The notes beneath the pieces were generated by a model. That model was not told the origin of the DNA. It searched no databases and saw only the letters and a list, made by a program, of their open reading frames with translations. A stretch of DNA of 55,250 nucleotides from an uncultured Clostridia bacterium (lineage in GTDB: Bacteria; Bacillota; Clostridia; Peptostreptococcales; Anaerovoracaceae), in assembly GCA_934255545.1 (NCBI GenBank), contig CAKQOE010000013.1, positions 1-55,250 of the forward strand, given 5' to 3'. Made by a program: the position numbers and the translations under genes. This document shows positions 8,006-16,987 of this stretch, piece after piece (position 1 is the first letter of the stretch; each line of letters starts with the position of its first letter).

Positions 8006-8040
8006 TTATGAATACATAATAAATGAAATAACAGATCGGA

Positions 8041-8054
8041 CAGCCTCGCGGCTG
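8041..8054 (-). repeat. GC hairpin, GNRA loop on the minus strand
   Basis: CAGCC-TCGC-GGCTG on plus reads CAGCC-GCGA-GGCTG on minus. It lies about 30 nt past the stop of spoVAE, so it would be in the 3' end of the spoVA mRNA. Confidence 0.4.
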
Positions 8055-8082
8055 CAGCAGTTCCGCTCTGAGGCGAGCGGTA

Positions 8083-8454
8083 TCAATGCTTTGAACGCGG
8101 CTTTGAGCATAAAGCTATGAAATATCCTGCAGTAAGCGCAGCTGTGATGCCGGCGGCTGTCTGCTTAAGACCGCCGGTGAAGGCGCCTAAAAGACCGTTT
8201 TTCTGTACTTCAAGGATGGCGCCTTTTACCAGGTTATAGCCGAAGCCTGTTATAGGAACAGTCGCTCCTGATTTTGCGTATTCAGCGAATGGCTCGTAGA
8301 TACCGAATGCAGCAAGCAAGCCTCCGGCAGCGACAAAAAGAACGAGTATGCGTGGCGCAGTAAGCTGAGTAGTGTCGAGCAGGATCTGACCTGCGACGCA
8401 TATGAGTCCTCCGATAACAAAGACTCGTATGATATCCATAAGTTCGATAGGCAT
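8083..8454 (-). CDS. spoVAE: stage V sporulation protein AE (SpoVAEb type)
   Basis: A 123-residue membrane protein with three or four hydrophobic helices. The family signature is the SGATVPITGFGYNLVKGAI segment near residues 62-80, a motif shared with SpoVAC. SpoVA proteins form the inner-membrane channel of the forespore that takes up dipicolinic acid and releases it in germination. It is the last gene of spoVAC-spoVAD-spoVAE, the minimal arrangement common in Clostridia; no spoVAA, spoVAB or spoVAF is seen. It starts 49 nt after the spoVAD stop, with AGGAGGTATAAG in front of the ATG. Confidence 0.9.
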   Translation of the reverse strand: MPIELMDIIRVFVIGGLICVAGQILLDTTQLTAPRILVLFVAAGGLLAAFGIYEPFAEYAKSGATVPITGFGYNLVKGAILEVQKNGLLGAFTGGLKQTAAGITAALTAGYFIALCSKPRSKH

Positions 8455-8503
8455 TTACTTATACCTCCTGAGAAAGATAGGACTTTAAATGAGAAAAAAC
8501 GAT

Positions 8504-9673
8504 CTAAAGACATTCGAGCGTTACAGCATGCGCAATACCGGGAACTGTCTCTCCCTGCTGCTTGCTGATCGTTGATATCAGCGCGCCGGTAGATACGAGC
8601 ATTACGCGTCTGTATTTACCGGCCCGCATTTCCTTTATGACGCGGCCCGCTATGAGCGATGCAGAGCAGCCACAGCCGCTTCCTCCTGCGTGGGCGTCCT
8701 GACCGGGGCCGTACATGATGGCTCCGCAGTCCTCATAAACACTTTTCATACCGTCAAGCTTACCGTCGGCCATGTCAAGGACGATAGCGCGCCCTACATT
8801 TCCAAGATCGCCTGTGAGTATGAGATCGTAATCATGGGGCGAGCGTTTCAGGTCATCAAGATGTGTCCTGATCGTATCAAACGCGGCAGGAGCCATAGCG
8901 CTTCCCATGGCATTCGTATCAGTTATTCCGGGATCTATGACGCGTCCGACAGTTCCATGAGTCAGGCATATGCGGTGTGATGTCAGCTCAGAACTTTTTT
9001 CTGCAGTTTCTTCTGAATATGCTGTGGCAGAGCCTCGGCTCTTTATGATAACTGCGCCTGCGGCCGTAGCGGTCCACTGTGCCTGAGGCGTGCGCTGGTT
9101 TCCGTGTTCGAGAGGCATACGGAACTGCCGTTCAGCTGTTGCAAAGTGACTTGAAGCGCCTGCGGCCGCATTTTCTACGTAGCCGCCGTCCGTCATGACA
9201 GCCCCGACAAGCATTGACTGCGTCATGGTAGAACAGGCACCGTACATGCCGAGATACGGCGCACCGATATCACGAGCCATATATGAAGAGGCCATGAGCT
9301 GGTTCAGCAGATCTCCTGAGAGCATGAGCTCAAGTGACTGCTTTTGAAGTCCGGCGTTTTCAAGCGCCATATTGAAAGCCGAGCGGAGCATTTTTGATTC
9401 CGCTTTTTCAAATGTTTTTTCACCATAATAATCATCCTGAAGTATGAGGTCGAACCATTCAGCCTGCGGGCCGCGACCTTCTTTTATACCTGCTACTGCA
9501 GCGGCCCCTGCTATCTCGGGGCGCGTCGGAAATACAAACGTACGGTTTCCGACCCGCCTGTCGCAGCGCGCAGCCGTATACCTCTGAAGCGCGCCGTCCG
9601 CGCCGGCTCCGCCCGCGCTCAGACCACCGCCCGCCCCGCAGCTGCCATCACCTAAAAGATCCCTATAAGCCAA
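8504..9673 (-). CDS. spoVAD: stage V sporulation protein AD (SpoVAD)
   Basis: The body from VGNRTFVFPTRPEIAGAAAVAG onward matches SpoVAD, a thiolase-fold protein that binds dipicolinic acid on the SpoVA channel. YLGMYGACSTMTQSM and AGGSGCGCSAS are family-typical. The start is unclear: no ATG, GTG or TTG lies between the normal family N-terminus and the end of spoVAC. The chosen TTG (9671-9673) has GGGGGTG 5 nt upstream and overlaps spoVAC by 22 nt, giving ~389 residues with a ~40-residue Gly/Ala-rich extension. A CTG near 9622 is an alternative, and the frame stays open to a TTG at 9712. Confidence 0.85.
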   Translation of the reverse strand: MAYRDLLGDGSCGAGGGLSAGGAGADGALQRYTAARCDRRVGNRTFVFPTRPEIAGAAAVAGIKEGRGPQAEWFDLILQDDYYGEKTFEKAESKMLRSAFNMALENAGLQKQSLELMLSGDLLNQLMASSYMARDIGAPYLGMYGACSTMTQSMLVGAVMTDGGYVENAAAGASSHFATAERQFRMPLEHGNQRTPQAQWTATAAGAVIIKSRGSATAYSEETAEKSSELTSHRICLTHGTVGRVIDPGITDTNAMGSAMAPAAFDTIRTHLDDLKRSPHDYDLILTGDLGNVGRAIVLDMADGKLDGMKSVYEDCGAIMYGPGQDAHAGGSGCGCSASLIAGRVIKEMRAGKYRRVMLVSTGALISTISKQQGETVPGIAHAVTLECL

Positions 9674-10080
9674 TATATCACCCCCACTATCCAGCTGAGC
9701 CCGACGCCGCAAAGTATGACAGGCCCGGCCAGACTGAATATTTTTGAGCCGGATCCGAGTACCGGCCCTTCAGCCTTATACTCCATAGCAGGCGCAACGA
9801 CAGCGTTTGCAAACCCTGTTATAGGGACAGCCGCGCCGGCGCCGCCATATTTTCCGATAACATCATAGCATCCAAAGCCTGTAAGCACCTGGGCGGTCAC
9901 GATCAGTATCACAGTCGTCCACGATGAAGCATCAGCTTCATTTATACCTGCATACATAAGCCCGGCCTGCACAAAATAACCGATAAGGCATATGATGCCG
10001 CCGCACAGAAAGGCTCGCAGACAGTTCATAATATACGCCGGCCTGTCAGCAAACTGCGCGGCGTATTTCTTATAGTCCAT
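9652..10080 (-). CDS. spoVAC: stage V sporulation protein AC (SpoVAC)
   Basis: A 142-residue membrane protein with about four helices and the family motif GAGAAVPITGFANAVVAPAMEYK. SpoVAC behaves as a mechanosensitive channel component of the dipicolinic-acid transporter in the forespore membrane. The start is clear (AGAGGTGATG about 8 nt before ATG). It heads the spoVA transcript. I looked for a sigma-G promoter in the 250 nt upstream and found no convincing one. Confidence 0.9.
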   Translation of the reverse strand: MDYKKYAAQFADRPAYIMNCLRAFLCGGIICLIGYFVQAGLMYAGINEADASSWTTVILIVTAQVLTGFGCYDVIGKYGGAGAAVPITGFANAVVAPAMEYKAEGPVLGSGSKIFSLAGPVILCGVGLSWIVGVIYWLIGIF

Positions 10081-10195
10081 AAAAAAACATCACCTCTTAT
10101 TGAAAAATTTTACAGCCTATATGAAGACCATTACAGCTGTCTTTTTATTGTCTGCAGTTTTTCAGTGTAGCATACGCATAAAAATATATTCTGTA

Positions 10196-10211
10196 CGCCG
10201 CCGGGGCGGCG
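10196..10211. repeat. GC hairpin in the divergent spoVA/channel gap
   Basis: CGCCGC-CGGG-GCGGCG is a perfect 6-bp stem in an otherwise AT-rich gap (10081-10261) that holds no gene. It lies about 116 nt upstream of spoVAC. Confidence 0.4.
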
Positions 10212-10261
10212 CAGCGATAAGCGGTATATTTGGCGCATTCTGGCCATTTGTGCCGAAATTA

Positions 10262-10289
10262 TTGAAAAATTTACGATGTTACGTATAAT
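10262..10289 (+). promoter_or_regulatory. sigma-A-type promoter of the channel gene
   Basis: TTGAAA (10262-10267), a 16-nt spacer and a consensus TATAAT (10284-10289), 40 nt before the coding start. Confidence 0.7.
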
Positions 10290-10328
10290 AAATTAGTAAA
10301 GAACAAAAAACGGGAGAGAAAATAAAAA

Positions 10329-11312
10329 ATGACTATTTCTGAAAAAGAAAAGGAAGAACGACTTAAGAAAAAGCGCAGAAAATTCAGAACACTGCCGTGG
10401 GGATGGATATTTATGATGCTCATACCGGTGTACGCAGTGATATATTACACCCTTGCGGAGCACTATATAGACTTCGGGCGCATGGGCTACAGTCTGCTCT
10501 CATGCATTTACCTGAGCGTGACTACGGTCACGACTCTGGGACTCGGCGACATATCCCCGATAACAGACGAGGCGGCGGTACTCATAGCCAGCGAGTGCAT
10601 ACTCGGCGTCATATTCGCAGGACTTTTCCTGAACTCGATAGCATTCAGAAAATCGGAAGCCGCATCAGACGAAAAAGAACACGACAACGATATAGAGAAA
10701 TACGACTACGAATGTAAAAAAATGCTCCAGTTCTGCAAGGTCATAGACGTTACTCTCGACCATTACGAAGCATCGCTGCTCTACCTGATGGATGACGGCG
10801 TAAAAAGCATAGATAACATAAGCGAGGACATGTCGATAAAGCAGATGCCTCATATATTTGACAAAGTATTTTCAGGCTACGCAGAGCACGCCTCATACAC
10901 GCGCGTATACCACTTTATGCAGCTCAACGACGATACTGTAAATGTCATACGCCAGCTCATCAGAGAGATAAACATGGAATACTGGCCCGGCTTTGAAGCG
11001 CTGTGCCTTGATTTTGTAGACCATATGTCAGATCTGCGTATAGAAGAATTTTTCATGAAGCTTGAAGAATCAGATGAAAAAGTAAATAAATGGCAGAGCA
11101 GCTTCGATGGCATACTCATATCAGAGGACGACACAGAAGAACTTAGAAAGACCCATCTGCTCACGATAGATGATGAAACTATATTCACACCGTTCATGGA
11201 CCTGCGCGACATGGTAGTCCACGCAGCGTCCTTCATCAGGAAATTCCGCAGCAGCGTAGAAGAAATAACATGCCTGGATCCGGAAACGATAGTAAAATGG
11301 CAGGAAAAATGA
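10329..11312 (+). CDS. two-helix potassium-channel family protein with atypical filter
   Basis: A 327-residue membrane protein with a basic N-terminus, a helix at ~25-42, a pore loop with TTVTTLGLGD (filter T69-L-G-L-G-D74) and a second helix at ~83-103. This is the Ion_trans_2/KcsA-like pore layout, but the filter reads TLGLGD where most potassium channels have TVGYGD or TVGFGD. About 220 mostly helical, charged residues follow and would lie in the cytoplasm; they match no RCK/TrkA-N domain I can see, so gating is unknown. GGGAGAG lies ~10 nt upstream. The next gene is cardiolipin synthase, 88 nt downstream with no terminator between. Confidence 0.75.
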   Translation: MTISEKEKEERLKKKRRKFRTLPWGWIFMMLIPVYAVIYYTLAEHYIDFGRMGYSLLSCIYLSVTTVTTLGLGDISPITDEAAVLIASECILGVIFAGLFLNSIAFRKSEAASDEKEHDNDIEKYDYECKKMLQFCKVIDVTLDHYEASLLYLMDDGVKSIDNISEDMSIKQMPHIFDKVFSGYAEHASYTRVYHFMQLNDDTVNVIRQLIREINMEYWPGFEALCLDFVDHMSDLRIEEFFMKLEESDEKVNKWQSSFDGILISEDDTEELRKTHLLTIDDETIFTPFMDLRDMVVHAASFIRKFRSSVEEITCLDPETIVKWQEK

Positions 11313-11355
11313 CAACAGCACCAGTATTTAATATGTAAATGATCACGGGAACCGG

Positions 11356-11371
11356 CGGCCGTCACCGGCCG
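11356..11371. repeat. GC hairpin between the channel and cls
   Basis: CGGCCG-TCAC-CGGCCG is a perfect 6-bp stem with a GTGA loop on the minus strand. It lies 44 nt after the channel stop. Confidence 0.45.
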
Positions 11372-11400
11372 TACAGAATAAAAAGGGTAAAAGGGCAGAG

Positions 11401-12996
11401 ATGATGAAGCATATAAAAGATATAAATATAGCTGAAACAAGAAAAAAAATAAGAAGACCTCTTATAAGGCTGATATTCAGCCGTATAGGCGTGATCGGGA
11501 TCATACTGCTGCTGCAGGCGCTTATACTGCTTTCTGTGTTTAAATGGATGGGTGATTATTCAAAAGCCTTCATGGAAGCGTGTACGGCCTTCAGCGTTGT
11601 AGTTATAGTCTGGATAATAAACAGCAGGATGAGCTCATCATACAAGCTTTCATGGGCGATAATAGTGGCTGCATTGCCTGTCATGGGAACTTTGCTCTAT
11701 CTGTATACTCATTTTAATATAGGAGCAAATCTTGCGTTTCACAGAGTGAGAGCGGCTGTAGATGATACATACGCGTATCAGAAGACGAGCCTGCCTGTAA
11801 GAGACAGAATACGGAGAGAAGACCCGGATTTCGCTAAGATAGCAGATTACATGGAAAGGGGCGGGCGCGCGCCCGCGTTCAATAACACTGAAGTTAAGTA
11901 TTATCCGCTTGGAGACGACATATTCCCTGTAATGGTAGAAGAGTTTGAAAAAGCAGAATCGTTCATATTTATGGAATATTTCATCGTTGAAGAGGGTGTT
12001 TTCTGGGATACTATACTGGGAATACTTGCCAGAAAAGTAGAGGAAGGCGTAGAAGTAAGATTTATGTACGATGACATGGGAAGCATCGGAACTCTGCCGA
12101 GAAACTATGTAAAAATACTTGAGAGCCTTGGTATAAGCGCAATGTCGTTTGCCACGGTAAGACCGTTCCTTTCTACATACTACAATAACCGCGACCACAG
12201 GAAGATAACAGTCATAGACGGAAAAACGGTGTTCAGCGGAGGATATAACCTGGCCGATGAATATATAAACAAAACGGAGCGCTTCGGGCACTGGAAGGAT
12301 AACGCATTCATGATGAAAGGCGACGCCGTGCGCAGCTACACGATGATGTTTCTTCAGATGTGGCAGGCAAACAGCGTTCACGGCGGTAAGGAAAACTTCA
12401 GCCGTTATCTTGATATAGACAGCGGACGCGCACCGGATCCTGAAAAAGACGGATATGTCATCCCATACGGAGACGGTCCTCACCAGGTAAGCAACGTTGC
12501 TGAAAACGCGTATATGGATGTCATAAATAATGCAGTAAGGCATATAGCGGTAATGACGCCGTATTTCATACCTGACAACGAACTTCTGCATGCCATAAAA
12601 CACGCTGCCCGCAGCGGTATAGAAGTGTCGATAATAGTGCCGGGGATACCGGATAAAAAGATCATAAACATACTTACGAAATCATATTATCACGAGCTTC
12701 TGAAGGCAGGCATAAGGATATACGAGTATACTCCGGGCTTTGTACATTCAAAGCTTATGGTTGCCGATGATGAGATAGCGGTCATGGGGACTGTAAATAT
12801 GGATTACAGGAGCCTTTATCTGCATTATGAATGCGGAAGCATAGTTTATAAAAATGAAGCAGTTCAGCAGGCAGAATCTGACATAAACAACACGCTTGAA
12901 AAGTGCAGAGAAGTAACTCTTGAAACGACAGGTACCAGGAGCTTCCTGTTCTGGACATTCGCAAGCGTACTGCGTGTATTTGCGCCGCTCCTGTAG
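11401..12996 (+). CDS. cls: cardiolipin synthase
   Basis: A 531-residue membrane enzyme that joins two phosphatidylglycerol molecules into cardiolipin. Two or three N-terminal helices (~27-105) precede a PLD-type catalytic region with both HKD motifs: HRKITVID near residue 265 and HSKLMVAD near 448, each followed by the usual GGYNLADEY and GTVNMDYRS. Length and order are those of bacterial Cls. Transcription may come from the channel promoter at 10262. The transcript ends at the bidirectional terminator at 13079. Confidence 0.92.
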   Translation: MMKHIKDINIAETRKKIRRPLIRLIFSRIGVIGIILLLQALILLSVFKWMGDYSKAFMEACTAFSVVVIVWIINSRMSSSYKLSWAIIVAALPVMGTLLYLYTHFNIGANLAFHRVRAAVDDTYAYQKTSLPVRDRIRREDPDFAKIADYMERGGRAPAFNNTEVKYYPLGDDIFPVMVEEFEKAESFIFMEYFIVEEGVFWDTILGILARKVEEGVEVRFMYDDMGSIGTLPRNYVKILESLGISAMSFATVRPFLSTYYNNRDHRKITVIDGKTVFSGGYNLADEYINKTERFGHWKDNAFMMKGDAVRSYTMMFLQMWQANSVHGGKENFSRYLDIDSGRAPDPEKDGYVIPYGDGPHQVSNVAENAYMDVINNAVRHIAVMTPYFIPDNELLHAIKHAARSGIEVSIIVPGIPDKKIINILTKSYYHELLKAGIRIYEYTPGFVHSKLMVADDEIAVMGTVNMDYRSLYLHYECGSIVYKNEAVQQAESDINNTLEKCREVTLETTGTRSFLFWTFASVLRVFAPLL

Positions 12997-13078
12997 AACG
13001 ATCTCTATAAGGCGGCAGATCTCATGATAGTTATGGCAAAATAACTTCAGTAAAATACTGACGGAGATCTGATAAATA

Positions 13079-13125
13079 AAAATATCCCGATGATGACCGG
13101 AATGGTATCATCGGGATATTTTTTA
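13079..13125. terminator. bidirectional terminator between cls and the PBP gene
   Basis: AATATCCCGATGA / TCATCGGGATATT pair over 13 bp, extended by a short inner stem. T runs follow on the plus side and A runs precede it, so it can end both cls and the convergent penicillin-binding-protein gene. Confidence 0.8.
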
Positions 13126-13185
13126 ACCTTTCCTTTTAGAAGGAAGGTGAGTATGAACAAATCAGTTTTGTTATCAGGGCATAAG

Positions 13186-16100
13186 CTATGCCGGATCGTT
13201 TACAAGTCCTGAGCTTCCACCGGAGCTGCCGCCTGAGCTTCCGCCGCCTGATGGCTGTGACGGAGTCGTCTGACCGCCGTTGTGAGAAGGCTCTGAGGAA
13301 CCTCCGCCGGTATTGCCGCCTGTATGAGTGCCGCCGCCGGTATTTCCTCCGGAGCTTCCGCCGGTGTTAGTATCGCCGCCGGTAGAAGGCGTAGTCTGAT
13401 CTCCATCGGAAGTTCCCGGCTCAGCTGTGCCGTTGCCGTCAGTATTTCCGTCTGTGTTTTGAGCATCATCGTTGCCTTCGTTTACATATACCTTGTTTCC
13501 GTTTTCATCAAGGTAGTAAGACTTTCCTTCTTCGTCAGTAAGGATCTCATGTTCTTCTTCCTTTTCTTCGCTCTGTCCGACTGAAGGCCCCTTCCTCTTT
13601 GTTCCGTTGATATAGTATTCTCCGTCAGAGCCTACATATACGTCAGAAGGTCTTGATCTGAATGAGCCGTATGAATAGCCTGAGCATACGCGCTTCATGA
13701 CCTTGCTCCAGAGAGCAGCTGCAGCGCTCGAACCCTTTGACAGCTCGATGTTTACGTCATTACCGATCCACAGAGCGGCAGAGAACTGTGGCGTAAATCC
13801 GCAGAACCATGCATCCATGTTGTCAGTAGTAGTACCTGTCTTGCCGCCTACAGGCTGAGTGCCTATAGCGGCTCTTCCGGCGATACCGTGTGTGACAGTA
13901 GTCTGGAGGATATCAGTCATGATGAAGGCAACGCCTTCGTCAAATACCTGAGCAGTTTCAGGATCTTTTTCGAGTATCACATTGCCCTTTGAGTCAGTGA
14001 CCTTTGTATAAGAGCAAGGCTCTGTATATACGCCGCCGTTAGGGAACGTTCCGTATGCGCTTGCCATCTGTATAGGTGATATGCCCCTTGTCATACCGCC
14101 GAGGGCGATAGCAGCGAGGTTCATATCGTTTACATCGCCTGATTTTACTACGGAAGTTATGCCGTTCTTTTCGAGGAACGGCTCAGCATAGTCTATGCCG
14201 ATGCTCTTGAGAAGTCTTACGGAGCAGACGTTTATGGACTGCTCAACGCACGTCCTGAGAGTTACCCAGCCCTTGTATCCTGAGTATGCGTTCTTAGGCC
14301 ATACCCTGCCGTTTTCTATGTTTTCAGAGTCTTCGATCGTACTGCCGGCTGTCCAGCCTGTTCCGAGGTCCTTGCCTGACTGAATGGCAGGTCCGTATAC
14401 TGCAAGAGGCTTTATAGACGAACCTGGCTGACGCGTCTTTGTAGCTCTGTTGTAGAGCAGTCTGCCTGAAAGGCTGCGTCCGCCGACCATTACCTTTATC
14501 TGTCCGTTTGTATAGTCAGTGACTACCATAGCGCTCTGCGGCTGTATAGTTTCCTGATGCAGCGTGTAGTGAGCAGGACCTATTGATACGGTACTGTCTC
14601 CCATGATGAAGTAGTCAGGATTTTTATCAAGGAACTCCTTGCTGATAACAGCGTTGCCGTCGCCATCCTTTGAAAGATACTGTTCATCTATACCGGCCCA
14701 GTAGCCGCCGTTTATGCTGTAGAATATGCCGTCCTTTACAGTATAAAGGTTTTTGAATTCTATCTGAGGTACCTTGTTACCGTCCTTGCCTGTTACAGAG
14801 TAGATGTTGAGTCTGTGTCCGGCCAGTATTACAAGGTTGCCGTCCGGATCGCGTTTGAATTCATCAGATGAAAGTGTAAATGTTTCATCGTCATTAAAGT
14901 ATGTTGACTTTGAGTACAGAAGGATGTTTCCTGAATCGCTCAGTATATTTCCCGTGCCCTTCTGCTTTCTGAGTCCTGTAACGCTCGGGAAGTTAGACAG
15001 CTTTGAGAATTCGTCCTCAGCTGACTTCTGCATTTCTACATTAAGTGTACTGTATATGCGCACTCCCTGTGAATATACAAGGTTTTTAGCAGATTCTTCA
15101 TCCATGTTGAGCTCATTTACGAGATCGTCTATGACTTCGCTTACGCAGTAATCACCGAAATACGATGATACCTTTGACGTATTCATTGATGAAGGCTTGA
15201 GCTCAGCCCTGATATCTTCTTCAAGAGCAGACTGATACTCAGTGTCTGAGATATATCCCTGTTCATTCATGAATTTAAGGACGAGCTGCTGACGGCTCTT
15301 GTAGTTATCATCGTAAACAACGACATATCCGCCGTCCTCAAGGAGGATGTTAGGGTTATCGGCCTCTACCTTGTCTGACTCGTATCGTTTCAGCGGGGCG
15401 TAATTTGCAGGGCTCTTCGGAAGCGAAGCGAGCGTAGCGCACTCTGCTACGGTCAGATCCTGAACGTCACATCCAAAATACGACTGGGCCGCTGTCTGTA
15501 CGCCGTAGGCTCCGAAACCAAGGTTTATCGTATTCAGGTATGCCTCTATGATCTGCTCTTTTGAAAGATGCTTTTCGAGTATTATCGTATAGTACGCTTC
15601 CCGTATCTTACGCGCCATGGATCTCTCCGGCGTAAGATAGATGTTTCGCGCAAGCTGCTGCGTTATGGTACTAGTTCCGCCGATATCCTTGTGCCGCAGT
15701 ACGCTGTCCTTTACAGCGCCGAATATACGTATGACATTGAAGCCCTTATGAGTGAAGAACGTTTTATCTTCTACGGCTACGAATGCGTTAATGAGATTTT
15801 TCGGCATCTCACTGTATTCGACGTTTGTACGGTTCTGAGACGTAGCGACTGACTCAAGCACTTCGCCCTGATCGTCATATATGATAGAGCTCTGTGAGAT
15901 ATTTTCATATATGTTTGAAGTGTCTATCTCAGGTGTAGTAAGTATAACGTAACCTACGTATGCTGCACATATCACCATGAGCAGCAGGAAAAGCTTGAAT
16001 AAAAGTCCGAACAGGCGTCTTATGCCTGTTTTCTTTTTCTTTTTCCGCTTCTTTTTAGCGGGTCTGCGTTCTGTGTTTTCTGTCATATCATCGTTATCCC

Positions 16101-16887
16101 CTGTTGTGTCGTCCGCAGGCGGGAACGCCTCCGGCAGTTTTCCGGCAGCAGGATCATGACTCTGACCTGAGCCTGATTCAGCGATAGCGGCAGAGGCAGC
16201 ATCCGAGGCCTTCTTTTCAGAAGAACGCTCTGCGCGTCTGCGCCGTCTGCGATGCTTTTCATTTTTCTCGTCATTTTCACTGAGCTCAGCTTCCATTTCG
16301 GCTCTGCCCGCTTCGGTAACGGCTGATTTGTGAGCCATATCCATGGCATCAACATCGTTTATGTTTACCTTACGGCCGCGATGTACCGGAGGCTCAGAAG
16401 AGCTCTTTAAAGCATCAGCTGCAGGCGCATCATCTGATGCGTGATGGTCAGCGTCATCTCCCGGCGGAAGATAATCCTTAAGAAAATCGTCTGTTTCAGG
16501 AGCATCATGAACATCATTCGTATCTGGCATAACGCTGCCGTTTGTGTCAGATATATCCGATACATGTGGAAATTCATCGCGTTTGTAGCTTCTTGTATGA
16601 CTACCGTATCCTGCAGCGGCTGATGCAGCGTCATATCTCGGCTCTGACGGACGCTTTGACGATGCATCGCGGACGTCATTCTCATGATGCGCATCGTGAC
16701 GTTCGTCAGCGTCAGGAATAGAAGAAAAATCAATGCCGTCGTTGTCAAGACCGAGATCTTCAAAGCTGTGTATCTCTATATCATCAGCTTTGCGGATGTC
16801 GGAAAGAAGCTCATCCCAGCTGCGGTTGACGCCGCTGAACGTGTCACGGCTTAATTTTTCCTTGTCATTGTCTGATCTGTCTGTCAT
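13186..16887 (-). CDS. class A penicillin-binding protein (PBP1A-type) with long cytoplasmic and C-terminal tails
   Basis: A bifunctional peptidoglycan synthase of 1233 residues, well above the usual 700-900. Residues 1-290 are an acidic, Asp/Ser/Ala-rich cytoplasmic region ending in a Lys/Arg cluster. One membrane helix (~293-317) anchors the rest outside. The GT51 transglycosylase domain shows EDKTFFTHKGFN near 373 and GGTSTITQQLARN. The transpeptidase domain has SSIK near 820, SIN and KTGTT near 1015. The last ~150 residues are Glu-rich and then Gly/Ser/Thr repeats, a likely wall-spanning or disordered tail. ATG 16887 has AAAAGGTGA 5 nt upstream; a GTG at 16896 is in frame but less well placed. 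It is a single-gene unit. Confidence 0.92.
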   Translation of the reverse strand: MTDRSDNDKEKLSRDTFSGVNRSWDELLSDIRKADDIEIHSFEDLGLDNDGIDFSSIPDADERHDAHHENDVRDASSKRPSEPRYDAASAAAGYGSHTRSYKRDEFPHVSDISDTNGSVMPDTNDVHDAPETDDFLKDYLPPGDDADHHASDDAPAADALKSSSEPPVHRGRKVNINDVDAMDMAHKSAVTEAGRAEMEAELSENDEKNEKHRRRRRRAERSSEKKASDAASAAIAESGSGQSHDPAAGKLPEAFPPADDTTGDNDDMTENTERRPAKKKRKKKKKTGIRRLFGLLFKLFLLLMVICAAYVGYVILTTPEIDTSNIYENISQSSIIYDDQGEVLESVATSQNRTNVEYSEMPKNLINAFVAVEDKTFFTHKGFNVIRIFGAVKDSVLRHKDIGGTSTITQQLARNIYLTPERSMARKIREAYYTIILEKHLSKEQIIEAYLNTINLGFGAYGVQTAAQSYFGCDVQDLTVAECATLASLPKSPANYAPLKRYESDKVEADNPNILLEDGGYVVVYDDNYKSRQQLVLKFMNEQGYISDTEYQSALEEDIRAELKPSSMNTSKVSSYFGDYCVSEVIDDLVNELNMDEESAKNLVYSQGVRIYSTLNVEMQKSAEDEFSKLSNFPSVTGLRKQKGTGNILSDSGNILLYSKSTYFNDDETFTLSSDEFKRDPDGNLVILAGHRLNIYSVTGKDGNKVPQIEFKNLYTVKDGIFYSINGGYWAGIDEQYLSKDGDGNAVISKEFLDKNPDYFIMGDSTVSIGPAHYTLHQETIQPQSAMVVTDYTNGQIKVMVGGRSLSGRLLYNRATKTRQPGSSIKPLAVYGPAIQSGKDLGTGWTAGSTIEDSENIENGRVWPKNAYSGYKGWVTLRTCVEQSINVCSVRLLKSIGIDYAEPFLEKNGITSVVKSGDVNDMNLAAIALGGMTRGISPIQMASAYGTFPNGGVYTEPCSYTKVTDSKGNVILEKDPETAQVFDEGVAFIMTDILQTTVTHGIAGRAAIGTQPVGGKTGTTTDNMDAWFCGFTPQFSAALWIGNDVNIELSKGSSAAAALWSKVMKRVCSGYSYGSFRSRPSDVYVGSDGEYYINGTKRKGPSVGQSEEKEEEHEILTDEEGKSYYLDENGNKVYVNEGNDDAQNTDGNTDGNGTAEPGTSDGDQTTPSTGGDTNTGGSSGGNTGGGTHTGGNTGGGSSEPSHNGGQTTPSQPSGGGSSGGSSGGSSGLVNDPA

Positions 16888-16945
16888 AAAAATCACCTTT
16901 TGATACCGGTCGAGTAAAAGCAGAAAGTAAAAATACCGCTTTCCG

Positions 16946-16959
16946 GCGCCGCATGGCGC
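16946..16959 (-). repeat. 5'-leader GC hairpin of the PBP gene
   Basis: On the minus strand GCGCC-ATGC-GGCGC forms a 5-bp stem starting about 13 nt after the predicted transcription start. Confidence 0.45.
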
Positions 16960-16978
16960 AAAATGACCGATGCTTCTA

Positions 16979-16987
16979 ATTATACCA
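16979..16987 (-). promoter_or_regulatory. extended -10 promoter of the PBP gene
   Basis: On the minus strand TGG-TATAAT (16987 down to 16979) is a perfect -10 with a TGn extension. The -35 is weak, as expected for this class. It lies 92 nt before the start codon. Confidence 0.5.

Noticed and set aside
10081..10260. Sigma-G promoter for the spoVA operon
   Set aside because: A GAATA on the minus strand has no good CATNNTA at the right distance.
10100..10288. 62-residue reading frame in the spoVA/channel gap
   Set aside because: No ribosome binding site, odd composition, and it overlaps the channel promoter.
13200..13480. Repetitive GCCGCC-rich DNA that looks like a tandem repeat
   Set aside because: It codes for the Gly/Ser/Thr-rich C-terminal tail of the PBP on the minus strand.
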